Shown here piece after piece: positions 1 to 10,135 of a DNA stretch of 64,000 nucleotides. Made by a program: the position numbers and the translations under genes. Under the pieces are notes generated by a model, which was not told the origin of the DNA, searched no databases, and saw only the letters and a program-made list of their open reading frames with translations. This DNA comes from Adenophora triphylla var. japonica (Eukaryota > Streptophyta > Magnoliopsida > Asterales > Campanulaceae). Each line of letters opens with the position of its first letter. Position 1 is the stretch's first letter. The stretch covers positions 124,001 through 188,000 of the forward strand of contig JAFEMH010002501.1 of assembly GCA_022495995.1 (NCBI GenBank), in the 5' to 3' direction.

Positions 1-1
1 T

Positions 2-1115
2 AAAAGGATTAGGCCAACTCAATTTCCTGATAGGCTTGCCCTGAGAGCATTAGGAATTTACGGGGATGTTCTTACTCTTTTTATGGGATTGAGATCCGAT
101 GGCTTCCTTCAAGCATGAGAAAACCTATGAGGTCCTTACCTTAGAATTTCTGAGTACATTTAGGATGAAAATTGTGGAGGAAACTTGTAGATTGACAGGA
201 AGGGTTTTTAATCAGTTCCATTTGGACTTTCGCCTTGGAGGAAGAGAGCTTCATTTGACCGGGGCTGAGATTAGTAGAATTTTGGGATTATCATTTCAAA
301 CGGAGTCTTTTCCCGACATGCCCATTGAATATAATGAGACTATTTTTTGGAACCAAATTACCGGCCTTCCATCCTACACATCCCGGAGTGCCAAAGCTTC
401 TTCTATCATTCACCCATCCCTCCGCCTCATTCATAGGATGTTCGCTTGTACCATCTTTGCTAGAGAGGATAAGGGAACCGTGAATAGAAAGGAGTTGTTT
501 GTTTTATGGTGTTTTGTTTGGGAGCGAAGAAGGATGAATTTGTGTAATTTCTTCTTTGAGTTAATTGGTGATATCGTTTCTCCAACCTTTAATGGGGAAA
601 TTCATATGGGAGGAATTGTTACATTATTTGCCAAGCATTTTAATTTTGAGATTCCAAATGAATGGGTTGAGGTGAGAGGGTCAACAAAACTGGATATTCC
701 AACTCTTCGAACTATGCAACTCATTTCGGTAAGGGGGAATAATGAGTATAATTGGTTAGTAGGAGCGGATAAAACGCCCTACATTGTGCTCCCAAGCAAT
801 AATCTCCCCACCATCCGGATAAGAGAGCCCGAGACTTGGATATTCCCAAATGCCATTGGAGGAGAAGGCCAAGAAGAAGAAGAAGAAGAAGAAGAAGAAG
901 AAGAGATTCAAGCCCCATTGCCACCCGACTTCTACCAAAGGTTCGATCAAATGTTTGCCCAACAAGGTCAACTACTTGAGCAAAACGCTCAAATCCTTCA
1001 ACAACTCGGCCAAATGGATGGTCGTATTCAATATGCTCAAGGAAGGATTGACGACATTTACAACTATGGGGCAAACTATTGGGACAACTTTCCACCACCA
1101 CCACCACCATTTTAG
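2..1115 (+). pseudogene. Athila ORF-1-like gene, 5'-truncated and frameshifted copy
   Basis: Same gene as 7448-8728. The reading frame starts in the window with SKRIRPTQFPDRLALRALG. It shifts near 112 because two bases (AG) present in the other copy are missing, and stays open from 99 to 1115. The protein has the alpha-helical body of the ATHILA ORF-1 family, then an acidic run of 11 Glu coded by a GAA microsatellite (about 870-905), a Gln-rich coiled-coil-like stretch (DQMFAQQGQLLEQNAQILQQ) and a C-terminal run of six Pro. The other copy has three more GAA codons. No signal peptide or membrane segment is visible, so calling it an envelope protein is not supported. Confidence 0.85.
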
Positions 1116-1160
1116 TAAGTTTTTCTCTTTACCCTCCCGGGATTTGGCATTGTTCTTTAA

Positions 1161-1197
1161 AACATTGAGGACAATGTTCATTTCAAGTGTGGGGGGG
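1161..1197 (+). other. Hairpin plus second polypurine-like tract after ORF-1 (copy 1)
   Basis: AACATTG-AGGA-CAATGTT (1161-1178) is a perfect 7-bp stem with a 4-nt loop. Seven bases later comes AAGTGTGGGGGGG (1185-1197), which closely resembles the true polypurine tract before the LTR (AAGTGTGGGGGAG, 2510-2522 region). It lies about 50 bp after the ORF-1 stop and 1.3 kb before the LTR. Both tandem copies keep it unchanged. Confidence 0.75.
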
Positions 1198-2507
1198 TAT
1201 ATCTATCCTTTTATTTTATCGCTTTCTAGTTTTAAAATTTTACTTGCTTTCTAGGTTAGATTTAATCGCTTTCTAGTGTAATTTTTTTCTTTTTAACTTA
1301 GTTGCATTTTTCTTTTATGCATGTATAATAGTATATAAAAAAAATTAAAAAAAAATAAATAAAAAAATAAATAATAAATCCCTATGATGATCAAAAATCA
1401 TTATCTCTATGCTTGCCATTTGCCCTAGTATAAATGCCTATTTATCTTTCCTCTCATATTTTCTATAAACTTAGAAATCTATAAAAAGGAAAAGTATAAA
1501 GGATATTTTTAGGAAATAAATGAAAGCCTCATAAGTTAGTATAGCACAATATAGAATCTCATCAAGGAAAATGCATTTGATTAGAAGGAATTCTTTTTAT
1601 GCTTGGTCATTTATGTAAATTTTGAATATATTCCTTTAAGATTGTACATTTTTTATCTTTATCAAATATTTATTCCCTTTTTAGAAGCACCTTCTTGTTT
1701 GCATCCCTTGAATCACACCCTTTCATAAAATTCCATCCTTCCATTTTTCAAATCAAGTCAAAGTAAAACACTTTTATCTTATTATTAAAAAGAGTGACAA
1801 TTGTCACCAAGCCTTAAAAGCAAAAAGAAAACATATTATCTCCTAAGTAACTCGGGGCACGGCGTTCGCTGCGATGATGCTTCCTTGCCAAACGGGAGTA
1901 ATATCCAAAAGTATTCTTGATCTAAGTATTAGGAACATGGGGTTCGCAGCCACAGTGTCTCCTACTTGAAAGGATCAAAAATAACTTAGGTCTTTTGCAA
2001 AAATATAACACTTGCAAAAATAAGATAAATTTGTTTAACTTTGATAAGATTTTTCCACTACCATCATCCATTTTTCACCCTTGTGATTCAAAGAATGTAA
2101 TACAATTCTTCGGAACTTCTAAATTGTGAATAGATGTTTATACCTTCTCTTGTACGTCTTAAAGAAATAAAATTCATCTTTTCTAAAAATACACTCTAAA
2201 AAGTGACAGCTTTTTCTACCAAGAAATAAATCTAAGATTCTTCCTTCTAGCATGCTTTACTTGGTCAAAATTCTATATATGCTATATTAGGTTATTGTCT
2301 TACATTTTATCTCTTTAAAATATCCCTAAAATATTTCTTCCTAAAATAAATTTTTAGAGGTATTCAAAATATGATTAGAAAGATAAAGGCATTATCTAAA
2401 AGGCATTTAAGGGCTTGCTACTTTATTTCTGAGGGATCAATCTTGTTTTTTTTTTTCTCCCTCTCCGTATTTTCATTCTAAGTTTGCTTGGGGACAAGCA
2501 AAAGCTT
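1198..2507 (+). other. Athila 3' non-coding spacer (copy 1)
   Basis: AT-rich DNA without a credible ORF. It holds an A-rich low-complexity block at about 1336-1378 and a GC-richer pair of similar segments at about 1853-1970, each with a GTTCGC(A/T)GC core. The sequence is nearly identical in the second copy (8811-10120). No gene was seen. Confidence 0.7.
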
Positions 2508-2522
2508 AAGTGTGGGGGAGTT
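2508..2522 (+). other. Polypurine tract
   Basis: Purine-rich AAGTGTGGGGGAGTT directly precedes the LTR 5' end TGATAAGTGACT. It primes plus-strand DNA synthesis in LTR elements. Confidence 0.8.
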
Positions 2523-2780
2523 TGATAAGTGACTATTATATAGTCATTTATCCTTAGATTTATATACTTTTTATTGCATAAAACATCATTTCTCATTTCA
2601 TTTTCATATACTGTTTAGTTCTTTTTCCATATTTTCTAGATTTTACGCTTTTGGTATACTTCTTGCATTTAAAGACAGGTTTTAGGTTCATTTTTATCAA
2701 AAGGATACTTGGACACTTCAAGGCAAAAGACATGGAAGAGCACCAACCAAATCAAGCACACAAAGCTAAATTTCAGAAGG

Positions 2781-3005
2781 AGCGGCCGTGCAGCCAAGAT
2801 GGAGCGGCCGTGCACTTGGCCTTTTTCAGGCCATTTGTGGCCCTAAAATATAGAGTGGCCGTGTCTTGAAGAGGGAGCGGCTGTGTCATTATATGGAGCG
2901 ACCGTGCAGCTCGGACAGGAGCAGCCGTGCGAAGTGTCAAGACTTAAATTCAAATATGGCGCCAAGGGTCACACGGCCGTGCAACTTCCTTGACGCGGCC
3001 GTGCA
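2781..3005 (+). promoter_or_regulatory. Eight-copy CGGCCGTG array in Athila LTR U3
   Basis: Copies of (A/G)GCGGCCGTGCA or ACACGGCCGTGCA start (core CGGCCGTG or a one-base variant) at 2783, 2805, 2856, 2878, 2899, 2922, 2974 and 2996. Steps are 22, 51, 22, 21, 23, 52 and 22 bp. CACGGCCGTG is a perfect palindrome. Four copies have a single change (T, A or CTG in the core). In LTR 2 two of those four are intact and a different copy is mutated, so the intact form is ancestral. The array ends 73 bp before the TATA box. Confidence 0.85.
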
Positions 3006-3068
3006 AAACGCGACTGCAGACGTAAAGGCACCTTTTGATTGCACCCGATTGAAGAGTCTCCTCCTTTT

Positions 3069-3076
3069 TATAAATA
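3069..3076 (+). promoter_or_regulatory. LTR TATA box (Athila)
   Basis: TATAAATA in the context CTCCTTTTTATAAATAGGAC, downstream of the palindrome array. Transcription would start about 25-35 bp later. The same box is at 10682-10689 in LTR 2. Confidence 0.7.
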
Positions 3077-4090
3077 GGACCCTAGTGATCAGTCTTAGAC
3101 ACGAATTTTCAGAGAGAAATTACAGATATTACATAGATAGAAAACATTTGTGACAACAATTGTCCAAAGGAGTTTGAAGATCAAAGTTATTATTTGTTCT
3201 TGGAATCACTTTGGAGGAAAAGCAATAAAAGTGAAGCATTATTCTCAGCAATCATCTTCTTTATTCATAAGTCTTTCTTACTCAATCTTTATTTCTACTT
3301 TTATGTTATCAATGGCTTGTGAGTAATCCCCCATATTCTTGGGTTTGGAAACTCAAAAGCATGCTTATTCATCATTAAAAAATGTTTAGTCTTGTCTTCT
3401 TCCTTCATCTAAAACAATCTCTTTATATTATTCTCTAAATGCCTTACATTTTGGAGATATCCAATTTGTATGATTCACTAATTGAGAGAAGTACCTAGCG
3501 GAGAATCTCGATTGACGGAACCATATAAAGAAACTAGGTTCATTGATCACGAGAGTAGTTCAATGGCCTAGGGATGTTCCTTTAATGGAAAGTATGTTGA
3601 CTTCCGTCCTTAATGGATTCTTACTAATTATGGTCAGCTAGAGATAAGCCGGAACGCCCGTTTGTGACAGGGCGGGAACAACGTAAACGGAAATCTCAAA
3701 CAGTTAGGACATAATTAGTGAAGAATACAAACGCTATTGTCTTAGCCCGAAGTAGCGTAGGCTTAACATACCATCCTTGCTTTTTATGAAAACCTTTTAT
3801 TTCTAAGACAATGACAATTTGATGAATAAGATTATGTGTATGATTTCCAATCCCGAGAATGCTTCATTTTATAAGATTTCAATTAAAGTATTTTCTGTTT
3901 ATTCTCTCTCTATTATTCTAAAACAAGTTTTATCTACCCCTAATCTTTTCTATATTTTCTAAAAGACAAAAATATCCCCTAAGTAAACCTTGTCTCTGTG
4001 GGATCGACCCGTACTTGCACCCGCTATATTACAATAGCCCGTGCGCTTGGGGAATTAAATAAACCGTTAGGTTTCGACCGGACAAGTTTT

Positions 4091-4108
4091 TGGCGCCGTT
4101 GCCGGGGA
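4091..4108 (+). other. Primer-binding site, tRNA-Asp
   Basis: TGGCGCCGTTGCCGGGGA is the exact complement of the 3' 18 nt of plant tRNA-Asp(GTC) including CCA. It lies six bases after the LTR end. It marks the start of minus-strand synthesis and is a typical Athila primer. Confidence 0.9.
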
Positions 4109-4236
4109 CAACGGTTTACTTTTTATTTTTGTCTTTACTACAAAATTTTTAGTTTTTATTTTATTTTTGCTATTGTGCTTTCTCGTCCTGTAATCTGTTA
4201 CGTTTAATTTTTCTTCAAGTGTTTTTCTTGTAGTTT

Positions 4237-5564
4237 ATGAAACGGTCTCGGACATTCGTTGACAACTTTGATCCGGAACCCGAAAGAAGCTTTCACGAAA
4301 GATTAAGGAAATTCAGAGAAACTTTGAAAAAACACATGGACGGAGAACCGCAAACACCTGCTAGGACCCTACGGGACTTTGTTAACCCAAGTACCCCGGG
4401 AACTAGATCCCCGATTGTTGTGCCGAATGCCGGAGCGGCAAACTTCGAGATAAAGCCGCAATTATTGCACATGGTTATGAATAACCAATACAGCGGCACT
4501 GCCTTCGAAGATCCCCATCTACACATCAAAACATTCCTTGAATATTGTGATACCACACGTATTCAAGGTGTTACGGTGGAAGCAATCCGGATGCGCCTTT
4601 TTCCTTTCTCTCTTAAGGATAAGGCAAAACAATGGTTGAATTCGGTCCCCCAGAATTCATTAACAACATGGGACCAAATTCAAGAAGCATTCCTTGGTCG
4701 ATTTTTCCCACCAAGCAAGACTGCCCAGATACGAACAAAGATCACTAACTTCGTCAAACGAGATAGTGAAACTTTGTATGACGCATGGGAACGGTTCAAG
4801 GAACTTCTCGTAATGTGCCCCACAACGGGCTTGAAAAGTGGTTGATTGTTCACACCTTCTACAACGGTCTCATTTTCAAAACAAGAGAGACCATTGATGC
4901 CGCTGCGGGAGGAGCATTGATGAACAAAGGAGTCGATGAGGCATACGACCTTATCGAAAACATTGCATTGAACCATTACCAATGGTCAAACAAGAGGGAG
5001 CAAAGAACAAGGTACGCCCGGTAAATATAATGTTGATGCATTACTCTTCTCTCCTCTAAAGTTGACATGCTTTTGAAAAAGTTTGAAAATCTTAATGTCA
5101 ATCCCATTGCTAGTGTAAATGTGTTATGCGAACTATGTGGGTCTAACTCACATAGTACGGATAACTGCGAGTTACTTGACGTTACTTCTAACGATCAAGT
5201 GAACTTCGTTAATTCTTTTGGGCAAAAAGGGGGGATGTATTCTAATACATACAACCCCGAGTGGAGGAATCACCCCAATTTTTCCTATAAGAATAACAAT
5301 GTTCTTAACCCGCAACCATCTACACAACCCCCGAGATTTGCACCTAAGAATTTCAACAACAATGCAAGTACCTTCCCCCCTAAATCTAAATTGGATCTTA
5401 TAATGGATTTTGTAGTGGAGAATAAAAATTCCCAAGAAAAGATCAATAATGAATTTAGGGAATGTTTTAAACTACTTAATGCTAGGTTTGATAACTTGGC
5501 AGCGCATAATAAGATGCTAGAAACCCAACAAGCTCAACAGGCTACCCCATTGAATAGACCATAA
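4237..5564 (+). pseudogene. gag: Athila Gag, frameshifted into three segments
   Basis: Begins MKRSRTFVDNFDPEPERSF. The retrotransposon Gag core lies around residues 85-195 (FEDPHLHIKTFLEYCDTTRI, KAKQWLNSVPQNSLTTWDQI, FLGRFFPPSKT). A shift near 4800-4840 moves the frame to the segment ending at 5024 (IDAAAGGALMNKGVDEAYDL). A second break leads to 5067-5564, which has one CCHC zinc knuckle, CELCGSNSHSTDNC (about 5130-5170), and a Q-rich end. Gag normally forms the particle and binds element RNA. As written the gene cannot make one protein. Neighbours are the primer site upstream and protease downstream. Confidence 0.85.
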
Positions 5565-5612
5565 GGGAGTCTTCCCGGTCAACCTCAAAGGCCAAATGAG
5601 CAAGTTAATGTA

Positions 5613-6764
5613 GTGAAAACTAGGGATGAGCAAGAAAAGATAAATGAATGCCCTAGAAATAATCATAGTCCAATCCCTCCGATGATTGAGACTAGTTTGG
5701 GGACGGAATCCCCTAAAGAAAAAGGCAAGGATTATGATGAATTCCTTGATAACCTAGATGACATTAATGTTAACATTCCTTATTTTAGAAAAGATGAAGA
5801 TATGCCTTTAGCCGTTAAACCTTTGAAAAAATTAATTTTTGAAAAAGAAAGGCTAGAAGAAAATAAGAATGTTATGCTAGCGGAGGAAGTAAGCGTTGTT
5901 TTGCAAAATAAAGACCCTCCGAAATTAAAGGATCCGGGTACATTCACCATTCCTTGTTGTGTTGGCAGAATAAACATAGATAACGCTGTCCTTGACCTAG
6001 GAGCAAGCGTTAGTATAATGCCATTATCGGTTAGCGAGAAGCTTGGTATAGGGGAACTCAAACCCACAACCATAACTCTCCAATTGGCAGACCGATCCGT
6101 TCAATACCCCGTTTGTATTATGGAAAACTTGCCTTGTCGAGTAGGGAACTTAATCATCCCTGTCGACTTTGTTATCTTGGATATGGCGGAAGACCATTAT
6201 ATTCCCGTCATTCTAGGAAGGCCATTTCTTGCCACTGCGGGGGCAATTATAGATGTGAAAAATGGCACATTTTCCCTAAATATAGGGAAAGAAAGGGTCG
6301 AATTTAGTATGCATAGGCCAGTTCTCGAAGACCCCTATCTCGAGGCCTATACACCTAGTGAAGAAAATTGGACCCCAAATGAAGAGACCTACACCCCTAG
6401 CGAAGAAAATTGGATTCCAAGTGTAAAAGATTTAATGGGTGAGGAACCAAAATCAAAGGAAGAGATAAAAAATGATCCCATAAAAATTGAACCTTTGATT
6501 TGCAATGATGTTATAGATATTTCTGCATGTCCCGAAGCTAACAATACAGTGAAAAGGTCAAAAAGAACAAAGAAGGAGGTCACTTCGAATTTCCGAAAGT
6601 GCAAAGACTATAGGTCGCTTGTTCTACCCAAGAAATCGGGATGGAGGAAATGTCTACCGCAGAAGATACTCATTACCCCGGAAAGGTTGCAATGGCAAGT
6701 TGTCAGTGACAAAAGGCCAACCAAATATCATGCATCTCCTACTACCGGGAAGGGGTCAAGCTAA
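5613..6764 (+). CDS. pro: Athila aspartic protease with residual pol C-terminal tail
   Basis: Open for 383 residues. The retropepsin active site is VLDLGASVSIMPLSV (about residues 125-140; DLGA in place of the cellular DTG, normal for this lineage), and the later VILGRPFLATAGA is the conserved flap-distal motif. After the protease come two imperfect repeats (YTPSEENWTPNEE, YTPSEENWIPSV) and a basic segment. The frame stops at 6764, where RT would begin in a complete element, so RT, RNase H and integrase are deleted. The last 40 residues may be a scrap of the integrase tail, which I cannot prove. The Met start is the first in frame. In a full element this is part of a Gag-Pol fusion. Confidence 0.85.
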   Translation: MKTRDEQEKINECPRNNHSPIPPMIETSLGTESPKEKGKDYDEFLDNLDDINVNIPYFRKDEDMPLAVKPLKKLIFEKERLEENKNVMLAEEVSVVLQNKDPPKLKDPGTFTIPCCVGRINIDNAVLDLGASVSIMPLSVSEKLGIGELKPTTITLQLADRSVQYPVCIMENLPCRVGNLIIPVDFVILDMAEDHYIPVILGRPFLATAGAIIDVKNGTFSLNIGKERVEFSMHRPVLEDPYLEAYTPSEENWTPNEETYTPSEENWIPSVKDLMGEEPKSKEEIKNDPIKIEPLICNDVIDISACPEANNTVKRSKRTKKEVTSNFRKCKDYRSLVLPKKSGWRKCLPQKILITPERLQWQVVSDKRPTKYHASPTTGKGSS

Positions 6765-7447
6765 GGACCTAAAACAAGCATCATCGGGATGGTAACCGAT
6801 GGATTAATTTTTTTGCTTTATTTTTTCTTTTATTTTAGTTTTTATTATATTTGTGCTAACCTTGTTTTGTAGGTGTAAAAGAGAAAAAGAAAAAGATTTA
6901 AAAATGGTGAAATTCTGGTTAGCACGGCCGTGCATTACACTTGGAGCGGCCGTGCAGTTCATATCGAGTCAGAACGGGTTAACTCAGCAAAAGGAGCGGC
7001 CGTGCAAGTCCCTTGACACGGCCGTGCAAAACGTCTGGGGAGTTGCGTCGTTCCAATCAAAAAGACGCACCCTTCTCCCTCCTCCCTCATTCACTTCATC
7101 TCCTTCACTCTTCTCTCTATACCTCCGCCCCACCCACCTTAAATACCCATCTTTCTACCATTCTAACCCACATTACAACCCTCAATCATCCTCAAATCCA
7201 CCACTCAACCATTTCTCCCCCACCAAAATCAGTCCAAAAACCCTCCTAAAACCCCAATTCCAAAAATACCAAAACCCTTCACCCATTTCAAAAAAATTCG
7301 AAGGGATTACTCAAGATTAAGGTTAAGGAGGAGGCTCTTGGACATTTCAGTGGCTGGGCATCAAAGATTTCAGGTTTATTCAGCAATTTCTTCGGGTAAG
7401 AACTCCTTCACCTCTCTTGTCTTTCAATTTTTCTGGGTTTTGAGATA
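6765..7447 (+). promoter_or_regulatory. Internal palindrome array and candidate ORF-1 promoter
   Basis: Four CGGCCGTG cores start at 6925, 6947, 6997 and 7019 (steps 22, 50, 22), the same pattern as in LTR U3. The last pair is an extended match to the last LTR pair, including CCTTGACRCGGCCGTGCAAA. A TATA-like TTAAATAC is at 7139-7146 in a pyrimidine-rich leader, and a possible splice donor (GGGTAAGAAC) is near 7397. This looks like a copy of the LTR enhancer placed before ORF-1. No credible ORF lies here. Confidence 0.65.
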
Positions 7448-8728
7448 ATGTCTACCAAAGGGAAAGGGAAGGCTACAGAGAGAGCAACAAAGAAGTCTCG
7501 AAAAGAGCAAGGCTCTTCCTCTAACTTGAATCCTACTCTCAATACTTTGGGGATTGATTTTAGAAGCTCAAGGGAGACGGCACGTTTTGTTGCCTTGAGT
7601 TCTAAAAGGATTAGGCCAACTCAATTTCCTGATAGGCTTGCCCTGAGAGCATTAGGAATTTACGGGGATGTTCTTACTCTTTTTATGGGATTGAGATCCG
7701 ATGGCTTCCTTCAGAAGCATGAGAAAACCTATGAGGTCCTTACCTTAGAATTTCTGAGTACATTTAGGATGAAAATTATGGAGGAAACTTGTAGATTGAC
7801 AGGAAGGGTTTTTAATCAATTCCATTTGGACTTTCGGCTTGGAGGAAGAGAGCTTCATTTGACCGGGGCTGAGATTAGTAGAATTTTGGGATTATCATTT
7901 CAAACGGAGTCTTTTCCCGACATGCCCATTGAATATAATGAGACTGTTTTTTGGAACCAAATTACCGGCCTTCCATCCTACACATCCCGGAGTGCCAAAG
8001 CTTCTTCTATCATTCACCCATCCCTCCGCCTCATTCATAGGATGTTCGCTTGTACCATCTTTGCTAGAGAGGATAAGGGAACCGTGAATAGAAAGGAGTT
8101 GTTTGTTTTATGGTGTTTTGTTTGGGAGCGAAGAAGGATGAATTTGTGTAATTTCTTCTTTGAGTTAATTGGTGATATCGTTTCTCCAACCTTTAATGGG
8201 GAAATTCATATGGGAGGAATTGTTACATTATTTGCCAAGCATTTTAATTTTGAGATTCCAAATGAATGGGTTGAGGTGAGAGGGTCAACAAAACTGGATA
8301 TTCCAACTCTTCGAACTATGCAACTCATTTCGGTAAGGGGGAATAATGAGTATAATTGGTTAGTAGGAGCGGATAAAACGCCCTACATTGTGCTCCCAAG
8401 CAATAATCTCCCCACCATCCGGATAAGAGAGCCCGAGACTTGGATATTCCCAAATGCCATTGGAGGAGAAGGCCAAGAAGAAGAAGAAGAAGAAGAAGAA
8501 GAAGAAGAAGAAGAAGAGATTCAAGCCCCATTGCCACCCGACTTCTACCAAAGGTTCGATCAAATGTTTGCCCAACAAGGTCAACTACTTGAGCAAAACG
8601 CTCAAATCCTTCAACAACTCGGCCAAATGGATGGTCGTATTCAATATGCTCAAGGAAGGATTGACGACATTTACAACTATGGGGCAAACTATTGGGACAA
8701 CTTTCCACCACCACCACCACCATTTTAG
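7448..8728 (+). CDS. Athila ORF-1-like protein (post-pol ORF)
   Basis: Open 426-residue protein beginning MSTKGKGKATERATKKSRK, a lysine-rich N-terminus that could be a nuclear signal. The body (about residues 50-345) resembles the ATHILA ORF-1 family: ALRALGIYGDVLTLFMGL, LTGAEISRILGLSF, NRKELFVLWCFVWERRRMN. It ends with a 14-Glu run, a Gln-rich coiled-coil-like segment and PPPPPPF. No transmembrane helix or signal peptide is visible. Its function is unknown. Related Athila ORFs are often called env-like by position only. It has its own upstream palindrome array, which suggests separate transcription. It is the only long intact ORF of the unit besides the protease. Confidence 0.85.
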   Translation: MSTKGKGKATERATKKSRKEQGSSSNLNPTLNTLGIDFRSSRETARFVALSSKRIRPTQFPDRLALRALGIYGDVLTLFMGLRSDGFLQKHEKTYEVLTLEFLSTFRMKIMEETCRLTGRVFNQFHLDFRLGGRELHLTGAEISRILGLSFQTESFPDMPIEYNETVFWNQITGLPSYTSRSAKASSIIHPSLRLIHRMFACTIFAREDKGTVNRKELFVLWCFVWERRRMNLCNFFFELIGDIVSPTFNGEIHMGGIVTLFAKHFNFEIPNEWVEVRGSTKLDIPTLRTMQLISVRGNNEYNWLVGADKTPYIVLPSNNLPTIRIREPETWIFPNAIGGEGQEEEEEEEEEEEEEEIQAPLPPDFYQRFDQMFAQQGQLLEQNAQILQQLGQMDGRIQYAQGRIDDIYNYGANYWDNFPPPPPPF

Positions 8729-8773
8729 TAAGTTTTTCTCTTTACCCTCCCGGGATTTGGCATTGTTCTTTAA

Positions 8774-8810
8774 AACATTGAGGACAATGTTCATTTCAAG
8801 TGTGGGGGGG
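8774..8810 (+). other. Hairpin plus second polypurine-like tract after ORF-1 (copy 2)
   Basis: Same hairpin (8774-8791) and AAGTGTGGGGGGG tract (8798-8810) as at 1161-1197. Confidence 0.75.
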
Positions 8811-10135
8811 TATATCTATCCTTTTATTTTATCGCTTTCTAGTTTTAAAATTTTACTTGCTTTCTAGGTTAGATTTAATCGCTTTCTAGTGTAATTTTTT
8901 TCTTTTTAACTTAGTTGCATTTTTCTTTTATGCATGTATAATAGTATATAAAAAAAATTAAAAAAAAATAAATAAAAAAATAAATAATAAATCCCTATGA
9001 TGATCAAAAATCATTATCTCTATGCTTGCCATTTGCCCTAGTATAAATGCCTATTTATCTTTCCTCTCATATTTTCTATAAACTTAGAAATCTATAAAAA
9101 GGAAAAGTATAAAGGATATTTTTAGGAAATAATTGAAAGCCTCATAAGTTAGTATAGCACAATATAGAATCTCATCAAGGAAAATGCATTTGATTAGAAG
9201 GAATTCTTTTTATGCTTGGTCATTTATGCAAATTTTGAATATATTCCTTTAAGATTGTACATTTTTTATCTTTATTAAATATTTATTCCCTTTTTAGAAG
9301 CACCTTCTTGTTTGCATCCCTTGAATCACACCCTTTCATAAAATTCCATCCTTCCATTTTTCAAATCAAGTCAAAGTAAAACACTTTTATCTTATTATTA
9401 AAAAGAGTGACAATTGTCACCAAGCCTTAAAAGCAAAAAGAAAACATATTATCTCCTAAGTAACTCGGGGCACGGCGTTCGCTGCGACGATGCTTCCTTG
9501 CCAAACGGGAGTAATATCCAAAAGTATTCTTGATCTAAGTATTAGGAACATGGGGTTCGCAGCCACAGTGTCTCCTACTTGAAAGGATCAAAAATAACTT
9601 AGTTCTTTTGCAAAAATATAACACGTGCAAAAATAAGATAAATTTGTTTAACTTTGATAAGATTTTTCCACTACCATCATCCATTTTTCACCCTTGTGAT
9701 TCAAAGAATGTAATACAATTCTTCGGAACTTCTAAATTGTGAATAGATGTTTATACCTTCTCTTGTACGTCTTAAAGAAATAAAATTCATCTTTTCTAAA
9801 AAATCACTCTAAAAAGTGACAGCTTTTTCTACCAAGAAATAAATCTAAGATTCTTCCTTCTAGCATGCTTTACTTGGTCAAAATTCTATATATGCTATAT
9901 TAGGTTATTGTCTTGCATTTTATCTCTTTAAAATATTCCTAAAATATTTCTTCCTAAAATAAATTTTTAAAGGTATTCAAAATATGATTAGAAAGATAAA
10001 GGCATTATCTAAAAGGCATTTAAGGGCTTGCTACTTTATTTCTGAGGGATCAATCTTGTTTTTTTTTTTCTCCCTCTCCGTATTTTCATTCTAAGTTTGC
10101 TTGGGGACAAGCAAAAGCTTAAGTGTGGGGGAGTT
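8811..10135 (+). other. Athila 3' spacer and polypurine tract (copy 2)
   Basis: Non-coding, nearly identical to 1198-2522. It ends with AAGTGTGGGGGAGTT (10121-10135) directly before the LTR. No gene was seen. Confidence 0.75.

Larger units (their letters stand above)
1..2522 (+). mobile_element. Athila-type unit, 3' part only (upstream member of a tandem array)
   Basis: This stretch repeats 7603-10135 with few substitutions: the end of ORF-1, a non-coding spacer and the polypurine tract, running straight into the LTR at 2523. The offset is 7602 at the window start, 7604 after a 2-bp deletion near 112, and 7613 after a shorter GAA tract. The LTR at 2523 therefore serves as 3' LTR of this unit and 5' LTR of the next. 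The 5' part of the unit lies outside the window. Confidence 0.9.
2523..4084 (+). repeat. Athila LTR 1 (1562 bp)
   Basis: Starts TGATAAGTGACTATTATA after the polypurine tract and ends TTTCGACCGGACA six bases before the primer-binding site. It is matched almost base for base by 10136-11698. U3 holds the CGGCCGTG array (2781-3005) and a TATA box (3069-3076). The 3' part ends with a GTGGGATCGACCC-containing segment conserved in Athila LTRs. Confidence 0.93.

Noticed and set aside
721..1110. Open frames antisense to and overlapping Athila ORF-1 (poly-Leu, poly-Phe, poly-Lys, poly-Trp runs)
   Set aside because: Products of the GAA and CCA repeats in other frames. They shift with microsatellite length and have no conserved domain.
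2781..3005. Palindromes as MITE ends or site-specific recombination sites
   Set aside because: Copies have no target duplications or internal transposon body, and repeat at fixed steps within one LTR. A regulatory array fits better.
4091..4108. Possible tRNA-Asp gene fragment
   Set aside because: Only the 18-nt complement is present, directly after an LTR: it is the primer-binding site.
7448..8728. Envelope glycoprotein reading of Athila ORF-1
   Set aside because: No signal peptide, membrane helix or glycoprotein features visible. The position after pol alone does not support env.
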